Assembly (NCBI GenBank): GCA_037481655.1
Contig: JBBFLF010000009.1
Span: 47,393-111,392 of the forward strand
DNA length: 64,000 bases
Source: Desulfobaccales bacterium
GTDB taxonomy: Bacteria > Desulfobacterota > Desulfobaccia > Desulfobaccales > 0-14-0-80-60-11
Reading direction: 5' to 3'
Shown: piece after piece, positions 51,997 to 62,987 of the stretch
Layout: every line of letters starts with the position of its first letter
Numbering within the stretch: position 1 is the first letter of the stretch
The notes under the pieces: model-generated
What the model saw: the letters and a program-made list of their open reading frames with translations, nothing else
What the model was told of the DNA's origin: nothing
Databases searched by the model: none
Made by a program: the position numbers and the translations under genes

Positions 51997-52854
51997 CTAT
52001 TTCCGGGCTGTGAGATACAGAAGCTCGTAGGTGGCCGGCACCACGCCGTTGCCAAACAGTTCCTGATACACCGTGAGCAGGCGCCTCAGCCGCCGGGGGG
52101 TGAGCGTCCGGGGCCGGGGGCTCACCGCGCCGGTGCCCTGGATGGCCTTGAGAAACTCCAGGACCGACGGGTAAGAGACCGCCTTCAGCTCGCGGATGAG
52201 GCGGACTTCCTGAAAGCCGGCCTGCCCGAGCATCGCCACCCACTCGGACCCGCCGGGAAAGCGGGCAGCCACCGGCACCGGAGTTCCGGTCTCCGGATCC
52301 GGCACCACCTGCCGCCAGGCCTGCCCCAGCTCCCGGAAGGTGGCCGGACCCATGGCGGAAAAGGCCAGCAAGCCGCCCGGCCGGAGCATGTAATGGTAGC
52401 GGGCCAGGGTGGCCTCAGGCCGGCTGAACCACTGGAAGACCGAGTTGGCGATGATGAGGTCAAAGTCGCCCCGGCACAGATGCTCGGCGTCCATGGCCAG
52501 CCAGGCGATCCCCTCATCTCCGGCCAGGGTCGCCCGGGCCCGGCGGAGGATCTCCGGGTCCAGGTCCACCGCCACCAGCCAGGCCCGGGGGTTCAAGCGC
52601 CGCAGCTCCCGGGTGAGGGTGCCGGTGCCGCAGCCCACCTCCAGGAGGCTGGTCGCCCCCATAACCTGGGTTTCGGCCAGGCGCAGGAGCTCCCCGGCCA
52701 TGGCCCGCTGCACCTGGGCATACAGCTCGTAGGTGGCGGCCCGCCGCCGGAAGTTGCGCCGGAGGCCCGCTTTGTCGGGGGGCAGGATTCCTTTCGGGCA
52801 GCCGGGAAGGCTGCCCCGCCCCTCCATGTCGCCCATATCCGTCACTGGGAACAT
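51997..52854 (-). CDS. bioC: Malonyl-ACP O-methyltransferase BioC
   Basis: The 285-residue SAM-dependent methyltransferase has motif I LLEVGCGTGTLTREL (about residues 90-104), a following Asp strand (VAVDLDPEIL), DFDLIIANSVFQWF and LRPGGLLAFSAMGP. The NFRRRAATYELYA opening is typical of BioC. It methylates malonyl-ACP so that fatty acid synthesis can build the pimelate moiety. It is the last gene of the biotin operon; its start overlaps the previous gene by 13 bases. Confidence 0.92.
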   Translation of the reverse strand: MFPVTDMGDMEGRGSLPGCPKGILPPDKAGLRRNFRRRAATYELYAQVQRAMAGELLRLAETQVMGATSLLEVGCGTGTLTRELRRLNPRAWLVAVDLDPEILRRARATLAGDEGIAWLAMDAEHLCRGDFDLIIANSVFQWFSRPEATLARYHYMLRPGGLLAFSAMGPATFRELGQAWRQVVPDPETGTPVPVAARFPGGSEWVAMLGQAGFQEVRLIRELKAVSYPSVLEFLKAIQGTGAVSPRPRTLTPRRLRRLLTVYQELFGNGVVPATYELLYLTARK

Positions 52855-53546
52855 TCCTTCAGCCTGTCGGCCAGGATTGCCTGAAATTCCCTGGCCCGAG
52901 TAAGAAAAGGGAGATGCCCCGCCCCCGGCAGGAGCACCGCCTGGGCCTGGGGAAGATTTTCCTCCAGATATTTCGCCTGGGAGGGCCCGACGATGGCATC
53001 CCCCTCCCCCTGCACCAGGGTCACCGGCACCGGCACCTGCTTCAAATAGGGCCGCAGGTCCGCCGTGAGCAGGTAATCCAGCCCGGCGGCCAGATGCGCC
53101 GGGGACTGCCCTGCCGGAAAGAGTTGCAAGGCCTTCTCCTCCCAGGCTGCCTCCCCGGGGGCGAGGGCCCGGCGGGCGAAGTCCGCCAGGACCCGGGCCG
53201 GATCCTGAAACAAGGCCCGCCGCATGGCCCGCACCACTGCAGGAGGTTGGCCATCAGGAAAGTCCGGCCGCTGACAGAAGACCGCCGGCACCCCCACCAG
53301 CATCATGGCTGCCGGGCGCACCCCGAAGCGGGCCACCGCCTCCACCAGCAAGCACCCCCCGAGAGACCAGCCCACCGCCAGGGTCCGGGCCAGGGGCAGT
53401 CCGGCCAGCCACCGGGCCACCCACTCCGTCTGCCACTCCGGCAGGGTGGGCGCCTCTACCTGCACCTCCTGGGGGAAGGCCTGCTCCACCCCCTGCCAGG
53501 CCCGGCCGGTGGCCCCCCAGCCATGCATGAAGGCCAGGGTGGTCAT
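52842..53546 (-). CDS. bioH: BioH-like pimeloyl-ACP methyl ester esterase
   Basis: The 234-residue alpha/beta hydrolase has the oxyanion-hole HGWGATG, the nucleophile elbow GWSLGG (identical to that of E. coli BioH), a late Asp in VQGEGDAIVG and the catalytic His in GAGHLPF. It should remove the methyl group from pimeloyl-ACP methyl ester and so end chain elongation. The ATG at 53546 overlaps the bioF stop (ATGA). The order bioF-bioH-bioC supports the call, although other pimeloyl esterases (BioG, BioK, BioV) exist. Confidence 0.88.
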   Translation of the reverse strand: MTTLAFMHGWGATGRAWQGVEQAFPQEVQVEAPTLPEWQTEWVARWLAGLPLARTLAVGWSLGGCLLVEAVARFGVRPAAMMLVGVPAVFCQRPDFPDGQPPAVVRAMRRALFQDPARVLADFARRALAPGEAAWEEKALQLFPAGQSPAHLAAGLDYLLTADLRPYLKQVPVPVTLVQGEGDAIVGPSQAKYLEENLPQAQAVLLPGAGHLPFLTRAREFQAILADRLKECSQ

Positions 53547-54754
53547 GCCTGTATCAGCCCCAGCTCTCGGGCCACCCGGATGATGGCCCCCCGGGCCTGA
53601 GCCAGATCCTCGGCCGAATGGGCCGCGGAGAGGGAAAACCGCACCCGGGCCTGGCCCGCCGGTACCGTGGGGGGCCGCAAGGCCACTGCCAGCAATCCTG
53701 CGTCTCTCAAGGCCTGGGCAAAGTCCAGGGCCGCCCGGTTGCTCCCGGCCAGGACCGGCACAATCTGGGTTTCGCTCCCCAGGGTGTTCAGCCCCACGGC
53801 CTGAAGTTCCCGCCGGAAGAGGGCGGCCTCGGCCAGCAGCCGCCGGCGGCGCTCCGGCTCTTCTCTGACCACATCCAAAGCGCAATCGATGGCCCCTAAA
53901 ACCGGCGGCGGCAAGGCGGTGGAGTAAATGAAAGCCCGGGCCTTATTATGCAGATACTCAATGAGGCGCCGGTCGCCGGCCACATAGCCCCCCAGCGCCC
54001 CCAGGGCCTTGGAGAAAGTGCCCACGTGCACCTCCACCTGGGCCGTCAGCCCCAGGGCCTCGGCCAGCCCGGCCCCGCCCGGCCCCAGCACCCCGGTGGC
54101 ATGGGCCTCATCCACCATGAGCACCGCCCCGTGGCGCTCTTTCAGGTCCACCAGTTCCCGAAGCGGCGCCAGGTCCCCGTCCACCGAAAAGACCGAATCG
54201 GTGATAATCAGGCGACGGCCCCGGGGTGGGGCCTCCTTAAGGAGCTTTTCCAGGGCGTTGAGGTCCCGGTGCGGAAAGCGGGCCAGCCTGGCGCCGGACA
54301 GCCTGATGCCGTCGTAGATGCTGGCATGGTTGAGGCGATCGCAAAAGACCGTGTCCCCCGGTCCCACCAGGGCGGTGATGGCCCCCACATTGGCCATGTA
54401 GCCGGTGCTGAAGATGACTGCGGCTTCCGTGCCCTTGAAGGCCGCCAGCTTTTCCTCCACCTCCCGGTGCAGCCGCAAGTGCCCCGCCACCAGCCGGGAG
54501 GCGCCGGCGCCGGTGCCCCAGCGGCTGGCGGCCTCTGCTGCGGCTGCGGCCAGCCGGGGGTCCTGGGCCAGCCCCAGGTAGTCGTTGGCGGAGAGATTGA
54601 GGAGGACCCGGCCTCCCACCCGCACCCGGCCGCCGGGGAGGACCTCCTCCACTTCGGTGAGGCAGCGCCTCAGGTCCCGGGCCTCCAGGTCCGCCAGCTC
54701 CCGCTCCAGCTCCGCCAGGAAGGTGGGTGCGGTCTCCCTCGGATGCGCCTCCAT
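53543..54754 (-). CDS. bioF: 8-amino-7-oxononanoate synthase BioF
   Basis: The 403-residue PLP enzyme joins pimeloyl-ACP (or CoA) and alanine. Visible motifs are NDYLGLAQDPRL, GTGAGASRLVAGHL, IITDSVFSVDGDLAPL, DEAHATGVLGPGG and the PLP lysine in GTFSKALGALGGY (about Lys249). The start at ATG 54754 gives MEAHPRETAP; in-frame sequence upstream overlaps bioD and is not family-like. The gene lies 11 bases after bioD and overlaps bioH. Confidence 0.95.
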   Translation of the reverse strand: MEAHPRETAPTFLAELERELADLEARDLRRCLTEVEEVLPGGRVRVGGRVLLNLSANDYLGLAQDPRLAAAAAEAASRWGTGAGASRLVAGHLRLHREVEEKLAAFKGTEAAVIFSTGYMANVGAITALVGPGDTVFCDRLNHASIYDGIRLSGARLARFPHRDLNALEKLLKEAPPRGRRLIITDSVFSVDGDLAPLRELVDLKERHGAVLMVDEAHATGVLGPGGAGLAEALGLTAQVEVHVGTFSKALGALGGYVAGDRRLIEYLHNKARAFIYSTALPPPVLGAIDCALDVVREEPERRRRLLAEAALFRRELQAVGLNTLGSETQIVPVLAGSNRAALDFAQALRDAGLLAVALRPPTVPAGQARVRFSLSAAHSAEDLAQARGAIIRVARELGLIQA

Positions 54755-54765
54755 GTGAGGCTCCC

Positions 54766-55536
54766 TCACTCCTCCAGCAGCACGCATTCCAGGAAGGCCC
54801 GAGCGGCGCAGGCGTCGGCCAGCTGCCGGGCCACCCGATCCATGGCGCCAAGAAAGATTTCCCGGTCCTCGGGCCGGGTGAGATCCCCCACCTCCGGCAC
54901 CCGCCCCAAGATGGGAAGCTCCGTCAGGGCGGCGATCACCTCCGGGTTGGTGCGCTCCGCCAGGGAGGGGGTGGCCGGGTAGCGGTTGAGCACAATGCCG
55001 GCCACCGGCACCCCGGCCTGATGGGCGGCGCTGACGGTAAGGACTGTGTGGTTGATGGTGCCCAGACCAGGTTTGGCCACCACCATGAGGGGGAGTTTCA
55101 GCCAGGCCGCCAGGTGCAGCACCCAAAAGCGCAGGTCCGCCACCGGCACGCACAAACCCCCGGCGCCCTCCACCACGAAGATGTCATAGCGCCGGGAGAG
55201 CTCGGCGAGGGCCGCCGCCACCTTTCCCAGGTCCACCGGCCTGCCTTCCTGGGAGGCCGCCACCGCCGGCGCCAGGGGGAGTTTCAGGGTGACAGGGGTG
55301 AGGAGCTCCAGGGGCTCCGTCAGGCCGGCCACCTCCCGGGCCAGGCGGGCGTCGGTGGGGATGAGGCGCCCCCCTTCCTCGGGACAACCGCTTTGCACCG
55401 GCTTGAAATACACCGCCCTGAGGCCCCAGCGCCTCAGCACCGCGGTGAGCCCGGCGGCCACCCAGGTCTTGCCCACGTCGGTGTCCGTGCCGGTAATGAA
55501 CACGCCCTTGAGTTTCGGCAGGTGCGGCAGTTCCAT
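54766..55536 (-). CDS. bioD: Dethiobiotin synthetase BioD
   Basis: The 256-residue ATP-dependent enzyme closes the ureido ring to make dethiobiotin from 7,8-diaminononanoate and CO2. It has the P-loop GVFITGTDTDVGKTWVA near the N-terminus, KPVQSGCPEEG, and VVEGAGGLCVPV as the conserved glycine-rich motif. It is six bases after bioB. The gene for the aminotransferase BioA, which supplies its substrate, is not in this operon and must be elsewhere. Confidence 0.95.
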   Translation of the reverse strand: MELPHLPKLKGVFITGTDTDVGKTWVAAGLTAVLRRWGLRAVYFKPVQSGCPEEGGRLIPTDARLAREVAGLTEPLELLTPVTLKLPLAPAVAASQEGRPVDLGKVAAALAELSRRYDIFVVEGAGGLCVPVADLRFWVLHLAAWLKLPLMVVAKPGLGTINHTVLTVSAAHQAGVPVAGIVLNRYPATPSLAERTNPEVIAALTELPILGRVPEVGDLTRPEDREIFLGAMDRVARQLADACAARAFLECVLLEE

Positions 55537-55542
55537 ACGTCC

Positions 55543-56532
55543 TCACATGGAAAGAGCGCTGAGGGGACGGAGGCCTGCGTCCCCGCCGTCAGCCTCCCCG
55601 GCCTCCACCTCCAGCCCCAGATCCGCCAGCATGGCCAGGTCGTCCGCCGGGGTGCGGCCCTTGGTGGTGAGATAATCCCCGGTCATGAGCCCGTCGGCGC
55701 CGGCCGCGAAGGCCAAAGGCGCCAGGGAGCGCAAGGTGGGCAGGCGCCCGCCGCAGATGATGAGGGAGGCGGCGGGCAGCATGAGGCGCAGGGCCACGAT
55801 GATTTGCAGGGCCTCCAGGGGCGAAAGCAGAGGCCGGTCCGCCAGCCGGGTGCCGGGAAGGGGATGCAGGAAATTGATGGGGACCGCCTGGACCTCCAGG
55901 TCCTTGAGGGCGCAGGCCAGCTCATAGCGCTGGGCCACCGTCTCCCCCAGCCCGAAGATGCCCCCGACACAGACCTCCAGCCCCGCCTCTTTGGCCGCGG
56001 CAATGGTGGCCAGCCGCTCCTCATAGCTGTGGGTGGTGCAGATGCGGGGGAAGTGGGAGGCGGCGGTCTCCAGATTGTGATGGTAACGGTTGAGGCCCGC
56101 GGCCTTGAGTTCTTTTAAGAAAGATCGCTCCACAATCCCCAACGAGGCGCACAGCCGGATGGGCACCTGGGCCCGGAGGGCGGCCACCGCCTCCAGAAGC
56201 GCCTCCCTCTCCTTGGAGGAGCTCAGGCCCCGCCCGGAGGTGACCACCGAAAAGCGGGCCGCGCCCTGGGCGTGGGCCGCGGCCGCGGCTTCCAGGATTT
56301 TTTCCCGGGGCAGGAGCGGGTATTTGGCCACCTGCGTCTGGGCGCCCCTGGCCTGGGCGCAGTAGGCGCAGTCCTCGGAGCATAAGCCGGACCGGGCGTT
56401 GATGATGACGCAAAGTTTGATCTTCCGGCCGAAACGGGCCTCCCGCAACTGGGTGGCCTCCGCCAGCCTGACCCACAGCTCCGGCCAGGAAAGCCGGAAG
56501 ATTTCTTGCCATACGGGAAAAGTGAGGCTCAT
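55543..56532 (-). CDS. bioB: Biotin synthase BioB
   Basis: The 329-residue radical SAM enzyme inserts sulfur into dethiobiotin. It has the cluster motif CSEDCAYC (about residues 51-58), HAQGAARFSVVTSGRG, YHHNLETA and INFLHPLPGTRL. It is the first gene of bioB-bioD-bioF-bioH-bioC. The start codon at 56532 lies immediately after the predicted transcription start, with no Shine-Dalgarno visible, so the mRNA may be leaderless. Confidence 0.95.
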   Translation of the reverse strand: MSLTFPVWQEIFRLSWPELWVRLAEATQLREARFGRKIKLCVIINARSGLCSEDCAYCAQARGAQTQVAKYPLLPREKILEAAAAAHAQGAARFSVVTSGRGLSSSKEREALLEAVAALRAQVPIRLCASLGIVERSFLKELKAAGLNRYHHNLETAASHFPRICTTHSYEERLATIAAAKEAGLEVCVGGIFGLGETVAQRYELACALKDLEVQAVPINFLHPLPGTRLADRPLLSPLEALQIIVALRLMLPAASLIICGGRLPTLRSLAPLAFAAGADGLMTGDYLTTKGRTPADDLAMLADLGLEVEAGEADGGDAGLRPLSALSM

Positions 56533-56540
56533 CGCCCGTT

Positions 56541-56569
56541 AGAATCGCCTATTTGCCGGTATATGTCAA
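56541..56569 (-). promoter_or_regulatory. Promoter of the biotin operon
   Basis: On the minus strand, TTGACA (56569-56564) and GATTCT (56546-56541) are spaced by 17 bases. Transcription should begin within a few bases of the bioB start at 56532. The -35 lies inside one half of the BirA-type operator. Confidence 0.6.
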
Positions 56570-56594
56570 CCGTGCCAGACAGAAAGGTTAACAA
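56563..56594. promoter_or_regulatory. BirA-type operator of the biotin operon
   Basis: ATGTCAACC, 14 bases and GGTTAACAA form the inverted repeat known for bifunctional biotin repressor/ligase BirA (consensus close to TTGTAAACC-N14/15-GGTTTACAA). It overlaps the -35 of the bioB promoter, so biotin-bound BirA should repress the operon. Confidence 0.75.
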
Positions 56595-56613
56595 TGGTAA
56601 TCTTGGACACAGT

Positions 56614-56914
56614 TTTTGGGAGAGGGGGCCAGGGAGCATAGCCACCCATCCCCTCTCTCCCAAACCCACTCCCCCAACCCCTTATGAGGGTGCGAAAGCA
56701 TTTTGAGACGAGAAGGGGAGACGATGCGCCGTCAGCCCTTTTTCACAAACGACTGACCCGCGGTTGGTGATGAGATGGACGCAGGTAGGCTTAAGAAAAG
56801 CCGCTCTGGAAAAACGTGCAACTCTCCCAATGGCGAAGCCAAATTTCTACGAGGGGTTGGGGGTGGGGGCCCGGGGGAAGGGGAAGGGGTCCGCGACCCC
56901 TGGCCCCCTCCCCC
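56614..56914 (+). repeat. Three-hairpin repeat family, copy split by a 160-bp insertion
   Basis: 56614-56690 carries hairpin 1 (TTTGGGAGAGGGG and CCCCTCTCTCCCAAA) and the left arm of hairpin 2 (CCCCCAACCCCTTATGAGGG). 56851-56914 carries the right arm of hairpin 2 (GAGGGGTTGGGGG) and hairpin 3. The 160 bases between hold no gene, and GAGGG stands on both sides of the insert (56686-56690, 56851-56855). Confidence 0.6.
56691..56850. other. 160-bp insert inside a repeat copy, no gene seen
   Basis: This segment is of lower G+C than the repeat halves around it, carries no supported frame and shows no clear terminal inverted repeat. It may be the trace of a small mobile element or a chance rearrangement. 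Confidence 0.35.
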
Positions 56915-56920
56915 ATCGCT

Positions 56921-59173
<2,253 letters not shown>

Positions 59174-59206
59174 ACTTGCAACCGAGACTCTCCCCAAAAG
59201 GTCCCA

Positions 59207-59341
59207 TGAGGGGAGGGCCGAAGGAGCGGTGGCTCCCCCGCCCTCCCCTCACACTCCCCTCCCAACCCGCAGATAAGGGATTGGGGGAGGGGGTGCGGGG
59301 GAGGGGGTAAGGGGCCACTGCCCCTTAGCCCCCTCCCCCGC
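59207..59341 (+). repeat. Three-hairpin repeat family, full copy B
   Basis: Its first 45 bases are almost identical to hairpin 1 of copy A (TGAGGGGAGGGCC, then GGAGCGGTGGCTCC). Hairpin 2 has a CAACCCGCAGATAAGGGATTG core, and hairpin 3 has GCGGGGGAGGGGG and CCCCCTCCCCCGC arms. It lies between the ftsK start and the deaminase stop on the minus strand. Confidence 0.85.
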
Positions 59342-59348
59342 CAAGCCC

Positions 59349-59942
59349 CTAATCCATCTCCACCGCACCCACGGGGGTCAGCGCCGGGGTGGCGGGCAGG
59401 CGGCGTTTTGAGGTGACCCCGGTGAGGCTGGGGAGGATGTAGGTCAGGGCCGCCGGCGATACCGTGAGCTGGCGGTACTCCTCAAAGCCCGCCTCGGCCA
59501 CAGCCGCCCGCCAGTGTCGGTCCCGGGTTTCGTCCCGGGAATCGTAAGGGAGCTCGAAGAAGACCCGCTTGATCTGCGCGGTGGCCAGGAGCTTGATGCA
59601 GATGAAGCAGGGCTCCAGGGTGACATAGAGCGTGGCCCCGGCCACCGCGATGCCGTGGCGGGCCGCCTGGGCGATGGCGTTGGCCTCGGCGTGGGAGGCC
59701 CGGCAGAAGTTGTATTTGTCCACGTCGGCGATTTTGAGCGCCCGGCGGTGGCAGTAAGGGGAGCCGTCGGGCATGAGCTGGTCGCTGCAATGGGGGGCGC
59801 CGGGCATACTGCCGTTGTAGCCGGTGGCCAGGATCTGGCGGTCCTTGACCAGCACCGCGCCGGTGGGCCGGCTGTTGCAGGTGCTCCTCGTGCTCACCAG
59901 CTTGGCGATGAGCATGAAATATTCATCCCAGGACGGCCGCAT
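59349..59942 (-). CDS. Deoxycytidylate deaminase (ComEB/dCMP deaminase family)
   Basis: The 197-residue zinc deaminase converts dCMP to dUMP for thymidylate synthesis. It has the active-site motifs HAEANAIAQAA (His84, Glu86) and TLEPCFICIKLL (Cys112, Cys115), plus a further Cys/His set (GAPHCSDQLMPDG, SPYCHRRA) that fits the second zinc or regulatory region of ComEB-type enzymes. The last 45 residues are variable. It is upstream of ftsK on the same strand, separated by a repeat. Confidence 0.9.
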   Translation of the reverse strand: MRPSWDEYFMLIAKLVSTRSTCNSRPTGAVLVKDRQILATGYNGSMPGAPHCSDQLMPDGSPYCHRRALKIADVDKYNFCRASHAEANAIAQAARHGIAVAGATLYVTLEPCFICIKLLATAQIKRVFFELPYDSRDETRDRHWRAAVAEAGFEEYRQLTVSPAALTYILPSLTGVTSKRRLPATPALTPVGAVEMD

Positions 59943-59948
59943 GACTCA

Positions 59949-60340
59949 TCAAAGAAAATCCGCCGGGGTTTTCCGGCCAATGGGGGTGCGGTCAAAATCA
60001 CTGTCAAAGCTTATCAGGATCAGTCCCTTCTTGGTTGCGGTCATCGGATAGGCATCATCAAAATCAAGATCATAAGTTTCGGCATCAATAATAATATCAT
60101 AGAAATCTTTTGGGTCCAACCGAATCAGATTAACTGCGCCATTTATGAACAGGTCATCAATAAATTTTCCCAGGAGGTCGCTTTTTCGCAATCTGAGCAA
60201 GATGATGGCGATGGAGTGCAGAGAGAAATCGTCATCCACAAAAGTTCTGAGGGCACCTGGTCAAGAAATTTTTCCACCTGGGGAGACTTTTCCTGGTTAA
60301 GCAATCTCTCCAGCCAGATATTGGTGTCCAGGAGATACAT
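59949..60340 (-). pseudogene. vapC: VapC-like PIN-domain toxin, frameshifted
   Basis: The first 36 codons read MYLLDTNIWLERLLNQEK and on to PSELLWM (PIN aspartate in LDTN). The frame that follows then runs off the family, while the next frame continues with DDDFSLHSIAIILL and, near the end, LISFDSDFDRTPIG, which are the later PIN motifs. One T added to the four-T run (60240-60243 on the + strand as A) would restore a single frame of about 130 residues. The gene follows its antitoxin by four bases. It is either an inactivated toxin, a sequencing error in a homopolymer, or a slippage-regulated gene. Confidence 0.75.
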
Positions 60341-60344
60341 GGCC

Positions 60345-60551
60345 TCAGTCGCCCCGCCACTCCATGGCCTTCTTCTGGAGCTCCAAGGCACTATATTGCC
60401 GACGGTATTCTTCCAACCCCCCGCCCCAGTCCTGACGGAGTCTGGGTCCCTTCCTCCCGCCTCTTTTGGCCAGCAGAAACTGGATGAACTCAACCACTTC
60501 CTGCCTTAAATCCGCTGGGAGTTCCTTAATGAGTTCTTCCAAATTTTCCAT
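60345..60551 (-). CDS. VapB-like antitoxin (DUF2281 type)
   Basis: The 68-residue product opens MENLEELIKELPADLRQEVVEF, then IQFLLAKRG, the pattern of DUF2281-type antitoxins. The C-terminal half is basic and Trp-containing, suitable for binding a PIN toxin. It immediately precedes a PIN-domain gene on the same strand (gap four bases), as in toxin-antitoxin operons. Whether it still neutralises anything depends on the state of the frameshifted partner. Confidence 0.75.
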   Translation of the reverse strand: MENLEELIKELPADLRQEVVEFIQFLLAKRGGRKGPRLRQDWGGGLEEYRRQYSALELQKKAMEWRGD

Positions 60552-60821
60552 GACATTTTCTCAACCGGATGGACTTAGGATGCGTATTTATTGCCATCAG
60601 GAAAAGCAACAATTTCAGCCTAGCGTTAAAAATGATTCCAACTGGACAATTAAGCTCACAACAGATCAGGTGAGAACCTGTTTTAAGCGAAATCCAATGT
60701 TCGAGGATTCCTTTGCTAAGTAATAAACAATGCGACCTTGAGAGCCGCAGGCTGATCAAAGGGACTGGCACTCTGGCTTGAATGACGAATTTTGATAGTT
60801 CCTGGTCACATACTAACAAAC
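60552..60821. other. AT-richer intergenic region, no gene seen
   Basis: The region upstream of the toxin-antitoxin pair is AT-richer than the rest of the window. Short frames on both strands overlap each other and have neither a ribosome-binding site nor a recognisable product. Together with the pair it looks like a small acquired island. Confidence 0.4.
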
Positions 60822-62120
60822 TCACTGGCGCAAATCAATCACCAGGGGCGAGGTTTCTTTGTCGCGGTGGATGGATTGAGGCTCCACCAGCTTCACCCGA
60901 GGGGTGACGCCGATCCCCTGGGCCAGCTTGGTGGTGAGCTTCTGCAAGAACTCCCGCTGGGCCGTCATCTTGTCAAAGAAGAGCCCCTCCCTAACCTCCA
61001 GGCGCACCTCCAGGTAGTCCAGGGCCCCCTCCCGGCCGATGACCAGCTGGTAGACCGGCGCCTCCCCCACCACCCCGGCCAGGATCTGCCCCACCCGCTC
61101 CGGGAAGATGTTGATGCCCTTGACCACCACCACCTGATCGGCCCGGCCGGCGATGCGGCTGATGCGGGCCAGGGTGCGGCCGCAGGGGCAGGGGGTGAAA
61201 TCCAGCCGGGTGAGGTCGCCGGTGCGGAAGCGGATGAGGGGGGTGGCCTCCCGGCTCAAGGTGGTGAGCACCAGCTCCCCCAGCTCCCCGGGAGGGAGCG
61301 GCGCGCCGGTGGCCGGGTCCACCACCTCGGGGTAGAAGTGGTCCTCATTGAGGTGCATGCCCTGGCGATGGTCGCATTCGCCGGCCACCCCCGGGCCCAT
61401 GGCCTCGGAGAGAGCGTAATTGTCGTAGGCGGTCAAAAGCAACCGAGCCTCGATCTCCGCCCGCTGGGCTTCGGTCCAGGGTTCCCCGGCCAGCAAACCC
61501 ACCTTGAGGTGCAGGGTCTTGGGGTCCACCCCCAGCTCCTCCAGGGCGTCGGCAATGACCCGGGCATAGCCGGGGGTGCTGATGAGCACGGTGGTGCGGT
61601 AATCCCGCATGATCTGGACCTGGCGCACGGTGCCGCCGGGCCCGGTGGGGATGACGGAGGCCCCCAGAAGCTCCACCCCGTAATGCAGCCCGAAGGCGCT
61701 GGTCATGAGGCCATAGGCCAGGGTCACCTGCACCACGTCGTCCCGGTCCACCCCCGCGGCGGTAAGCACCCGGGCGGCCAGCTTGGCCCAGGTGCGCAGG
61801 TCCCGGCAGGTATAGCCCATGACGATGGGGTTGCCGGGGCTGCCGGTGGAGGAGTGAATGCGCACCACTTCCCGCAGCGGTACCGCAAACATCTCATAGG
61901 GGTAACTGGCCGCCAAATCATAGCGGGTGGTGAAGGGAAGCCTTGCCAGATCCTCCAGGGATAGGCAGTCCTCCGGCAAAAAACCCAAAGCGTCAAAGCG
62001 TTTTTTATAGAACTTGACGTTCTTGTAGACCCGGTGCAGAGTGGCCTGGAGGCGCTCCAACTGCAGCTGCGCCAGCTCCTCCCGGGCCACACACTCCGCT
62101 TGCTGGTCATAGATGGGCAT
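60822..62120 (-). CDS. paaK: Phenylacetate-CoA ligase family protein
   Basis: The 432-residue adenylate-forming enzyme has an N-terminal helical region (RVYKNVKFYKKRFDALG), the phosphate loop HSSTGSPGNPIVMGYT, TLAYGLMTSAFGLHYG, the YALSEAMGPGVAGECD motif and FRTGDLTRLD with the closing C-terminal lid domain. It forms acyl-CoA from phenylacetate or another carboxylic acid; substrate is uncertain because paralogues are many in this group. It is next to a Liv-type transporter, an arrangement common in deltaproteobacteria. Confidence 0.92.
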   Translation of the reverse strand: MPIYDQQAECVAREELAQLQLERLQATLHRVYKNVKFYKKRFDALGFLPEDCLSLEDLARLPFTTRYDLAASYPYEMFAVPLREVVRIHSSTGSPGNPIVMGYTCRDLRTWAKLAARVLTAAGVDRDDVVQVTLAYGLMTSAFGLHYGVELLGASVIPTGPGGTVRQVQIMRDYRTTVLISTPGYARVIADALEELGVDPKTLHLKVGLLAGEPWTEAQRAEIEARLLLTAYDNYALSEAMGPGVAGECDHRQGMHLNEDHFYPEVVDPATGAPLPPGELGELVLTTLSREATPLIRFRTGDLTRLDFTPCPCGRTLARISRIAGRADQVVVVKGINIFPERVGQILAGVVGEAPVYQLVIGREGALDYLEVRLEVREGLFFDKMTAQREFLQKLTTKLAQGIGVTPRVKLVEPQSIHRDKETSPLVIDLRQ

Positions 62121-62219
62121 GACAGCCTCCCATTGAACTGAGGGGGGGAAGTGGGGCTGACGCCCCCTTACAACATTCCCAGCCCCATTATGCTCAGGGC
62201 TGCACCCTCCGTCCCTCTC

Positions 62220-62983
<764 letters not shown>

Positions 62984-62987
<4 letters not shown>

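Noticed and set aside
60466..60825. Small open frames on both strands upstream of the antitoxin
   Set aside because: They overlap each other and the antitoxin start, with no ribosome-binding site and no family resemblance.
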